Under the pieces are notes generated by a model, which saw only the letters and a program-made list of their open reading frames with translations, did not search any database and was not told the DNA's origin. From Thiorhodovibrio sp. (GTDB taxonomy: Bacteria; Pseudomonadota; Gammaproteobacteria; Chromatiales; Chromatiaceae), in the NCBI GenBank assembly GCA_007128075.1, contig SKYD01000229.1:1-13019 (forward strand): 13,019 bases of DNA. Reading direction: 5' to 3'. Made by a program: the position numbers and the translations under genes. How positions within the stretch are numbered: the first letter of the stretch is position 1; each line of letters opens with the position of its first letter. Positions 7,204 to 13,019 of the stretch are shown piece by piece.

Positions 7204-7845
7204 TCAATCACTGGCTGGTGCCTCGCGCTTGTCGATCACCCGATCAATCAGCCCATATTCAACACCTTCCTCAGCACTCAAAAAGCGATCACGGTCGGTA
7301 TCTTCAGCGATCTTCTCAATGGGTTGGCCGGTGTGATGGGCTAAAATCTTATTGAGTTTATCACGGATTTGTAAAATCTCGCGGGCATGGATGTCGATAT
7401 CTGAGGCCTGCCCCTGAAAACCACCCAGCGGTTGGTGAATCATCAGCCGCGAATGCGGCAGACAAAACCGTTTGCCTGCCTCACCGCCAGCCAATAACAG
7501 CGCGCCCATGCTGGCTGCCTGCCCTACGCACATGGTGCTGACTTGGGGGCGAATAAACTGCATGGTATCGTAGATTGCCAGCCCAGCGGTCACTGAGCCA
7601 CCCGGCGAGTTGATATAAAAGTGAATATCCTTGTCGGGATTTTCTGACTCCAGAAACAACAACTGGGCAACCACCAGATTGGCGACCTGATCCTCCACCG
7701 GACCGACCAAAAAAACCACGCGGTCTTTGAGCAGACGCGAGAAAATATCGAATGAGCGTTCACCGCGCGCAGTTTGCTCGATAACAATCGGCACCAAACC
7801 CAGGGCGCGTGGGCTAAGATCGCCCGCTTGGAAAGATGTGTTCAT
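7204..7845 (-). CDS. clpP: ClpP, serine peptidase subunit of ClpXP/ClpAP
   Basis: ClpP forms the double-heptamer chamber that cuts proteins fed in by ClpX. The 213-residue product is full length. The short N-terminal propeptide region leads into LVPIVIEQTARGERSFDIFS, followed by the Ser/His/Asp triad: Ser112 in GQAASMGA, His137 in PHSRLMIHQP and Asp186 in DTDRDRFLSA. The substrate-gripping INSPGGSV segment is at 78-85. Its ATG overlaps the tig stop codon (ATGA, 7845-7842), and no good Shine-Dalgarno sequence is seen in front of it, so translation is probably coupled to tig. The first ten or so residues differ from E. coli, as is common for the cleaved propeptide. Confidence 0.98.
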   Translation of the reverse strand: MNTSFQAGDLSPRALGLVPIVIEQTARGERSFDIFSRLLKDRVVFLVGPVEDQVANLVVAQLLFLESENPDKDIHFYINSPGGSVTAGLAIYDTMQFIRPQVSTMCVGQAASMGALLLAGGEAGKRFCLPHSRLMIHQPLGGFQGQASDIDIHAREILQIRDKLNKILAHHTGQPIEKIAEDTDRDRFLSAEEGVEYGLIDRVIDKREAPASD

Positions 7846-9170
7846 GATGTGGGTTGTTCTCCAGAAACCAATGTACGCAAAGTGTTGGGATCAGTGATGT
7901 CGGCAAAGGTCGCAGAAATCTCTTCCACCTGGACCTGTTCAAGCAGGTGTGCGATTGCTTTTTTCTCAAGCAATTGCGACTCAATTCTGTGAATATCTTT
8001 ATCATTATCGTAAACGCTTTTAACAAAAGCTTGTGGATTTTCGTAATTTAACGACATCTCTACCACAATATCCTTGATTTCCTGATCAGTGGTGTTGATA
8101 CCATAGTGATCGACTACTTTTTGTATCAACAGCAAGCGTTTCGCCTCATAGAATGCCTCTGAGTCGACCCTCTCATTAAACAATCCCTCGAGATCTTTAA
8201 TTATTTTCACAAAAGGTGAAATGCTGTCAAAACTCTGCTGAAACCTCTGTTTTTGAAGGTCGAGCAGCGTCTTAGGCACCTCAAAATCGGTGTTATCCAT
8301 TAAAATATTTAACACGGTTCGTTCCATCCGGTCGGCAATCAATCCCGACAATTTTTCCTCAACACTCAAGCGCACACTTTTTCGCAGCTCATCAATCGAC
8401 TCCACTTCAACGAGGGGTAACAATTCATCGAGCGTCGGGATATGGCGCTCATTCACTTCATGAATTTTAACCTCAAAGTGTGTCTGTTGATTAGCCATCC
8501 GAACAACCGGATAATCCTCTGGAAAAAGAAGATCAAAATTCAGTGATTCACCAGGTTGGGCATTGAGCAATTGGTCATCAAACCCAGCAACATCCATGTT
8601 TTCTTGACCAATGATTAGCTTCATTTGATCTTCACGAGATGGCTCGTCATCAACAGTGATCACAACATCAATGATTACCTGGTCACCATGGGTGATGGGG
8701 CGGTCAACCTGTTTCCATGTGCTATGCGCTTTACATATATTATCAATCACTGAATCGATGTCGTCATCGGTGATTGTCGGCACAGGTCGCTTGATTTTAT
8801 ACTCATTTAGTGGTAAGATTTCAATCTCAGGAGCAACCTCAAAGTTGACGGTATAGCCGTAAACGCGGTCTTTGTTGTTGATGTTGCTATCGAAATCAAT
8901 ACGATTGGGCATGACCGGGTGCAGATTTTCTTGCTCTAAGGCATCAGGCAAGGTCGTCTTCGCCATCTCTTTCAAAACCTCGGTTCGAATCTCCTCGCCA
9001 AAACGCTGTTTCAGAAACGACATTGGCACCTTACCAGGGCGAAAGCCATCAATACGCGATCTGCGACCATAGTCGCGCAGCCGCTTATCCACCTCAGCCT
9101 CAAACGCCTCAGTGGGTAAAACAACGCGCACCACGCGGTTTAATCCTTCAGTCTCCACGGACACTTGCAT
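7842..9170 (-). CDS. tig: Trigger factor, ribosome-associated chaperone
   Basis: Trigger factor binds the ribosome exit tunnel and shields nascent chains. The 442-residue protein starts MQVSVETEG, as in the family, with GGAG 9 nt before ATG. The ribosome-binding domain carries the signature GFRPGKVP (42-49). A FKBP-like domain spans about 160-242 and the helical C-terminal arms follow. The FKBP domain is unusual: where E. coli has IDFTGSVDGEEFEGG, this protein reads IDVVITVDDEPSRED. The conserved aromatic and glycine residues are therefore lost, and prolyl isomerase activity may be weak. Base composition is also odd: the 5' end is near 58% GC, but much of the body falls to about 37-43% and one 60-bp segment (7981-8040) to 28%. 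First gene of the tig-clpP-clpX-lon group. Confidence 0.96.
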   Translation of the reverse strand: MQVSVETEGLNRVVRVVLPTEAFEAEVDKRLRDYGRRSRIDGFRPGKVPMSFLKQRFGEEIRTEVLKEMAKTTLPDALEQENLHPVMPNRIDFDSNINNKDRVYGYTVNFEVAPEIEILPLNEYKIKRPVPTITDDDIDSVIDNICKAHSTWKQVDRPITHGDQVIIDVVITVDDEPSREDQMKLIIGQENMDVAGFDDQLLNAQPGESLNFDLLFPEDYPVVRMANQQTHFEVKIHEVNERHIPTLDELLPLVEVESIDELRKSVRLSVEEKLSGLIADRMERTVLNILMDNTDFEVPKTLLDLQKQRFQQSFDSISPFVKIIKDLEGLFNERVDSEAFYEAKRLLLIQKVVDHYGINTTDQEIKDIVVEMSLNYENPQAFVKSVYDNDKDIHRIESQLLEKKAIAHLLEQVQVEEISATFADITDPNTLRTLVSGEQPTS

Positions 9171-9294
9171 GCAGGTTCTCCATTAAGAATTTTGCAGCCT
9201 GTAAGCAGGCAAAGCCTTATAGTATAGCGAGGCTTGACGCTAGGCTCTAGCGAAATCGCAACTTTAAAATCACGACCCATGAGCGAAATAAACT
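9171..9294. promoter_or_regulatory. Divergent control region between tig and purM
   Basis: This 124-bp gap must hold the start signals for both directions. Toward tig, TATACT (9226-9221) and overlapping TATAAG (9221-9216) are good -10 candidates, but no clear -35 is seen. Where the -35 would be lies a perfect inverted repeat CGCTAG-GCT-CTAGCG (9238-9252), which could bind an activator or repressor. A small hairpin GCCTG-TAAG-CAGGC (9197-9210) would be in the tig leader. Toward purM there is TTGACG (9234-9239) and a TAAAAT (9265-9270), but their 25-nt spacing is wrong for one promoter. I see no PurR-type palindrome. Confidence 0.4.
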
Positions 9295-10338
9295 ATGACA
9301 ACTTTTGATTATCGCAGTGCCGGGGTTGATATTGACGCAGGCGCAGCACTGATCGAGCGCATTAAACCGCTGGCGGCGAAGACGCGGCGTTCTGAAGTTC
9401 TCACTGGGCTTGGCGGCTTTGGTGGGCTGTTTGAGCTGCCCTTGGACCGTTATCAGCATCCGGTGTTGGTCTCTGGCACCGATGGCGTGGGCACCAAGCT
9501 TAAGCTGGCGTTGCAGCACCATCAGCATCACACCATCGGCATTGACCTGGTGGCAATGTGTGTTAATGATATTTTGGTCACTGGTGCCGAGCCGCTATTT
9601 TTTCTCGACTATTATGCCACCGGTCAGCTCGATGTCGAACAGGCGACGGCGGTGATCAGCGGCATAGCCGAAGGATGTCAGCAGGCAGGATGCACACTAA
9701 TCGGCGGCGAAACCGCAGAAATGCCAGGCATGTATGCGGGCAATGACTATGATCTTGCTGGTTTTGGCGTCGGCATTGTCGAGAAAGCGGCGATTTTGGG
9801 GCCAGAGCGCGTTCAGGTGGGCGATGTCTTGCTGGCACTGGCATCCTCTGGCCCTCACGCCAATGGCTATTCGCTCATTCGGGCGCTGGTGACGCACAGC
9901 GGTGCCGACTTAACGCAGCCCTGTGGCAATGTGACCTTGGCTCAGGCACTGCTTGAGCCAACCCGTATTTATGTGCGTGCGGTGCAATCGGTGCTTGATG
10001 GCTGTGAGCTTCACGCTCTCGCACACATCACCGGCGGCGGCATCACCGACAATTTACCGCGTGTGTTGCCAGACAACACCAAGGCGATCATTGAGCGCGC
10101 CCGCTGGGCACTGCCGCCAGTGTTTCGCTGGCTGCAACAGACTGGACAAATTGTAGACAGCGAGATGCTGCGCACCTTTAATTGTGGCGTGGGCATGATC
10201 CTCGTACTCCCCGCAGCGCAAGTCGCAACAGCAACACAGCGGCTGCTGGCGGCGGGTGAACAGGTGTGGCCGATCGGCGAGGTGGTGGCAGATTCTGGTG
10301 TGCCAAGCGTTGAATATTGTGGAGAACATCCCGCATGA
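9295..10338 (+). CDS. purM: Phosphoribosylformylglycinamidine cyclo-ligase (AIR synthetase)
   Basis: PurM closes the imidazole ring of FGAM, using ATP, to give AIR, the fifth step of IMP synthesis. The product is 347 residues, close to the usual 345. It matches the family from the start (SAGVDIDAGAALIERI). The ATP-site motif is SGTDGVGTKLK (60-70), followed by GIDLVAMCVNDI (82-93), GGETAEMPGMY (137-147), SSGPHANGYSL, and the C-terminal TFNCGVGMI. The ribosome site is weak (GAGCG about 9 nt upstream of ATG), but the start agrees with the family. It overlaps purN by 4 nt, so the two are one operon. No damage is seen. Confidence 0.98.
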   Translation: MTTFDYRSAGVDIDAGAALIERIKPLAAKTRRSEVLTGLGGFGGLFELPLDRYQHPVLVSGTDGVGTKLKLALQHHQHHTIGIDLVAMCVNDILVTGAEPLFFLDYYATGQLDVEQATAVISGIAEGCQQAGCTLIGGETAEMPGMYAGNDYDLAGFGVGIVEKAAILGPERVQVGDVLLALASSGPHANGYSLIRALVTHSGADLTQPCGNVTLAQALLEPTRIYVRAVQSVLDGCELHALAHITGGGITDNLPRVLPDNTKAIIERARWALPPVFRWLQQTGQIVDSEMLRTFNCGVGMILVLPAAQVATATQRLLAAGEQVWPIGEVVADSGVPSVEYCGEHPA

Positions 10339-11003
10339 CCCCATGCCCCGTTGTGGTGCTAATCTCTGGCAGCGGCTCCAATCTGCAAGCCCTGATCGAC
10401 AGCCGCGATCAGGGCGAGCGGGCGCTGGAGATTCGCTGCGTGATCAGCAATCAAGAAGGCGTGCGCGGATTAGAGCGCGCCCAGCAGGCGCAGCTTGAAA
10501 CCCGGTGTTTAAGTCATCGCGCCTTCGCTTGTCGTGAAGACTATGACCACGCACTCATCGCACTCATCGACAGCTACGCCCCAGAATTGGTGATTTTGGC
10601 GGGTTTTATGCGCATTTTAACGCCAGCATTTGTTCGCCATTATGCTGGAAGGCTGCTTAATATCCATCCCTCACTGCTGCCGAAATTCCCTGGTCTGCAT
10701 ACCCACGAGCGCGCCCTCGCCGCTGGTGAGACCACGCACGGTGCGACCGTACATTTTGTGACCGAAACCCTAGACGGCGGTCCAGCAATTTTGCAAGCCG
10801 AGGTGCCGGTGTTGCCTGATGATGATGTCGCAACCTTAGCGGCGCGGGTGCTAGAGCAAGAACACCGCATCTACCCACAAGTAGCGCAATGGTTTGCAGC
10901 AGGGCGGTTGCGGTTAGGAGAAGATGGTGTTGCCTATTTGGATGGGCGGGCGATCAACAGCCAATGTCCCGCGGCTTTATGCAGGGATGAAAAACGACAA
11001 TAG
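10335..11003 (+). CDS. purN: Phosphoribosylglycinamide formyltransferase (GAR transformylase)
   Basis: PurN transfers a formyl group from 10-formyl-tetrahydrofolate to GAR, the third step of purine synthesis. The 222-residue product has the nucleotide-side loop SGSGSN (11-16), the catalytic Asn109 and His111 in NIHPSLLP, and Asp147 in ETLDGGPAIL. The start at 10335 is chosen because it overlaps the purM stop as ATGA, has GGAG 10 nt upstream, and begins as the family does (VVVLISGSGSN); the frame opens slightly further upstream at 10317. The last 14 or so residues (SQCPAALCRDEKRQ) go past the conserved end and look like an unconstrained tail. Confidence 0.97.
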   Translation: MTPCPVVVLISGSGSNLQALIDSRDQGERALEIRCVISNQEGVRGLERAQQAQLETRCLSHRAFACREDYDHALIALIDSYAPELVILAGFMRILTPAFVRHYAGRLLNIHPSLLPKFPGLHTHERALAAGETTHGATVHFVTETLDGGPAILQAEVPVLPDDDVATLAARVLEQEHRIYPQVAQWFAAGRLRLGEDGVAYLDGRAINSQCPAALCRDEKRQ

Positions 11004-11067
11004 TAGACATCCGCCGCCCATAAATTTAGGATATTGTCTAAATTCGCCTGTCTGATCGAGTTTTTTT
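11004..11067. promoter_or_regulatory. purN-TPR gene gap with two overlapping inverted repeats
   Basis: AATTTAG (11023-11029) and CTAAATT (11038-11044) are perfect reverse complements with an 8-nt loop. A second pair, TAGACA (11004-11009) and TGTCTA (11035-11040), shares bases 11038-11040 with the first, so in RNA only one can form at a time. No T run follows either, and no strong promoter is visible. The site could be an operator or a weak attenuator; chance is possible in a short AT-rich gap. Confidence 0.35.
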
Positions 11068-12753
11068 ATGATTGCTATGCCAAATCGGTTGTTGTTTTCT
11101 CTCTGTGCGGGGTTGTTGCTGGGTGTTGCGACCGCTCCGCTGGTGGTTGCCCGTGAGCTGTCTACGGATCTGCTCTACGACATCCTAGTCGCCGAGGTCG
11201 CCATGCAGCGCGATCAGCCGCTGACAGCCTTCACCCATTATCAAGCAGCGGCACGCCGCTCCGGCGATGTCCAATTGGCCGAGCTTGCGGTGCGTGCGGC
11301 ACTGGCTGCCGAGATTCCGCAGCAGGCAACCCAGGCGATTGAGGAATGGATCGCGCTGGCGCCTGACTCACTGCGGGCGCGTCGTTTGGCGGCCTATATC
11401 GCCCTTGATCAGCACGATCAACAACAGGCACTTGCCCAGCTCCAACAGGTGATTGCGCTCTCGTCGAGTCGTCGCCAAGGCTATAGCCAAGCGGCAAGGC
11501 TGCTTGGGCGGCTGGATGATCCCGAGCAGCGTTTAGAACTGATGCGCCAAGTGATCGGCGATGATCTAGAGGATGCCGATGCCTTGATGGCGCTGGCAAC
11601 GCTGGCGGTGGGGGCGGATCAAGAGCAACAAGCCCAGCACTATGCTGAACAGGCGGCGGCGATTCGTCCTGCTTGGGCACAACCGCAGTTGTTTTTGGTG
11701 CGGCGTTTGGTCGCGCAAGACCAAGAGGCAGCAGCACTGACCCGGCTGACTCACTATTTTGAGCAAGGGTTCGATGATGATGAGCTGCGCATCCTCTATG
11801 CAAAATTGCTGGTCAAGGCGGGCGAGATTGATGCCGCTCGCGATTCGTTTGCCACCCTATTAGCCACGCGCCCCGACTTTGCCGGCGGGCTGTTTGCAGC
11901 GGCGGCTTTGTCAATGCAGCTTGAAGACACCGATGCCGCCCGCGACTATCTGTTGCGGCTGCGTGCCACTGGCGAACACCAGCAAGAAGCGACCTTTTTG
12001 CTCGGTCAGGTGGAGCAGATGGCGGGGAATCTTGCCGCGGCGCGCTCCTGGTATGCGCGTGTTCGTGGCGAACAAGAGCACGATGCCCAGGTGCGTATCG
12101 CCGCACTTTATGCCGAAGAAGGCGAGATGGCACGCGCCCGTGAGCGTTTAGAGCAACTGCGTCGCCAACTGCCCGATGCACAAGAGGCGCTGTATCTGAT
12201 CGAGGCTGAGCTGTTGCGCAAACACCAGCAGCCTGATCAGGCAATGGACATCTACAATCATGCCCTCGCCCAATCTCCCGATTCACCCGATTTGCTCTAT
12301 AGCCGCGCCCTGCTGGGGGCACAGATGCAGCGGGTGGATATTTTAGAGCATGATCTGCGTCGCGTGTTGGAGATGCACCCCGACCATGCCGACGCGCTCA
12401 ATGCACTCGGCTATACGCTGGCGGATCAAACCGACCGTCTCGACGAAGCCCGTGAGCTGATTGAACAGGCGCTGGCGCTGGAACCTGAGCAGCCGGCGAT
12501 TCTCGACAGCATGGGCTGGGTGCTGTATCGCTTAGGCAAGCCTGAGCAGGCGCTGCCCTATCTACAGCGCGCACACGATGCCATGCTCGATGGCGAGATT
12601 GCCGCCCACCTCGGCGAGGTGTTATGGGCACTGGGGCGCGAGACCGAGGCCCGCGAAGTCTGGCAACAGGCGTTTGATGCCAATCCTGAGCATGAGTATC
12701 TGTTGCAGGTGCTGGAGCGTCATGCAGTGTCTTTGTCTCCGGCTGACCTGTGA
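11068..12753 (+). CDS. Exported tetratricopeptide-repeat protein (PA4667-like)
   Basis: The 561-residue protein has a Sec-type signal peptide: Arg7, a hydrophobic core at about 8-23, and a likely cut after ATA (23) or VVA (28). Cys13 is not in a proper lipobox, so a lipoprotein is unlikely. The mature part begins ELSTDLLYDILVAEVAMQRDQPLTAF and is almost wholly helical TPR repeats. The best ones are at the C-terminus (about 445-555): ALNALGYTLADQTDRLDEA, AILDSMGWVLYRLGKPEQA and AHLGEVLWALGRETEAREVW. From memory this matches the conserved protein encoded before lolB-ispE in Pseudomonas and relatives. Its exact job is not known to me; a scaffold role in the periplasm or outer membrane is inference. 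The start is ATG 11068 with GAG 7 nt upstream; ATG 11077 is an alternative. It is 64 bp after purN on the same strand. Confidence 0.88.
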   Translation: MIAMPNRLLFSLCAGLLLGVATAPLVVARELSTDLLYDILVAEVAMQRDQPLTAFTHYQAAARRSGDVQLAELAVRAALAAEIPQQATQAIEEWIALAPDSLRARRLAAYIALDQHDQQQALAQLQQVIALSSSRRQGYSQAARLLGRLDDPEQRLELMRQVIGDDLEDADALMALATLAVGADQEQQAQHYAEQAAAIRPAWAQPQLFLVRRLVAQDQEAAALTRLTHYFEQGFDDDELRILYAKLLVKAGEIDAARDSFATLLATRPDFAGGLFAAAALSMQLEDTDAARDYLLRLRATGEHQQEATFLLGQVEQMAGNLAAARSWYARVRGEQEHDAQVRIAALYAEEGEMARARERLEQLRRQLPDAQEALYLIEAELLRKHQQPDQAMDIYNHALAQSPDSPDLLYSRALLGAQMQRVDILEHDLRRVLEMHPDHADALNALGYTLADQTDRLDEARELIEQALALEPEQPAILDSMGWVLYRLGKPEQALPYLQRAHDAMLDGEIAAHLGEVLWALGRETEAREVWQQAFDANPEHEYLLQVLERHAVSLSPADL

Positions 12754-13019
12754 AGAAGACCCTGGCGACGGATCGCTGATCCGTTATGCGCTTGGAGCAA
12801 AAAACAGTTTTTGATTTTTTCGTAACTGTTCACGAACATCTGCACTATGCTAGTTTAATCCGTATTGACTCTTGTTGATCAATACTGCGGACAGTTTTTG
12901 CTTACCAACTATCAGTTTCTCGCACATGACGGGAAACGGTCAATTTGAGTACGCTAGCCAAACTATAAAACAACAACTTAGCAGATGGGTCTTTGTCAGA
13001 AACCGTACTCAATATGAAA
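12754..13019. other. AT-rich non-coding tail with several inverted repeats
   Basis: These 266 bp hold no convincing coding frame. Visible structure: ACGGATC-GCT-GATCCGT, a 7-bp stem (12768-12784) 14 nt after the TPR stop; AACAGTT/AACTGTT (12803-12809/12824-12830); GTATTGA/TCAATAC (12862-12868/12879-12885); TTGAGTACG/CGTACTCAA (12945-12953/13004-13012); and a direct repeat ACAGTTTTTG at 12804-12813 and 12891-12900. T-rich tracts at 12808-12820 could help end the transcript. TATAAA (12964-12969) is a possible -10 without a good -35. lolB, the usual next gene, does not begin in the window. Confidence 0.55.
12768..12784 (+). terminator. Weak terminator candidate after the TPR gene
   Basis: A perfect 7-bp stem with a 3-nt loop lies just after the TPR stop codon. 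The T-rich part begins only about 24 nt later (12808-12820), so this is not a standard intrinsic terminator. It may still stabilise the mRNA end. Confidence 0.3.

Noticed and set aside
11231..11803. A 190-codon minus-strand frame opposite the TPR gene, and a similar 169-codon frame at 11813-12322.
   Set aside because: Both are antisense to a GC-rich coding sequence, with Arg/Pro/His-rich low-complexity translations typical of shadow frames.
12754..13019. Integron attC site or CRISPR repeats in the non-coding tail.
   Set aside because: No R'/R'' core boxes (GTTRRRY/RYYYAAC arrangement) are present, and the repeats are neither regularly spaced nor repeated more than twice.

Overview
The window is a stretch of gammaproteobacterial chromosome. 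Most of it is the conserved protein-quality-control cluster tig-clpP-clpX-lon-hupB-tRNA-Val-tRNA-Asp-ppiD, read on the minus strand from about 9170 down to 646. Diverging from tig on the plus strand are the purine genes purM and purN, followed by a secreted TPR-repeat protein. The close likeness of Lon, ClpX, ClpP and PurM to their E. coli counterparts, and the gene order itself, support a gammaproteobacterium. By eye the core genes run at roughly 50-63% GC. No genus can be assigned from this sequence alone.

Left edge (1-645): the last 48 codons of a response-regulator receiver domain, probably the end of a hybrid sensor kinase or multi-domain response regulator. It is followed by an AT-rich remnant of an IS1-family insertion sequence. 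The remnant keeps the zinc-finger/HTH part of the transposase but loses the catalytic part exactly where a 10-bp inverted repeat begins.

Middle (646-9170): trigger factor catches nascent chains at the ribosome, ClpXP and Lon are the ATP-dependent proteases of the cytosol, HU packs the chromosome, and PpiD is a membrane-anchored periplasmic chaperone/parvulin. tig and clpP overlap by 4 nt (ATGA). clpX lies 108 bp after clpP, lon 21 bp after clpX, and hupB 144 bp after lon with its own likely promoter. Two tRNA genes and an intrinsic terminator separate hupB from ppiD, so ppiD is probably transcribed separately.

Right part (9171-13019): a 124-bp divergent control region, then purM and purN (overlapping ATGA; steps 5 and 3 of IMP synthesis). 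After them comes a 561-residue exported TPR protein of the kind often found next to lolB-ispE, and then 266 bp of AT-rich sequence with several inverted repeats and no recognisable gene.

I do not see a clear novel system; this is largely an ordinary housekeeping region. The points most worth a second look are the IS1 remnant cut at a palindrome, a strong local GC drop inside tig together with a degenerate-looking PPIase domain, the repeat-rich non-coding tail, and possible read-through from hupB into the tRNA pair.
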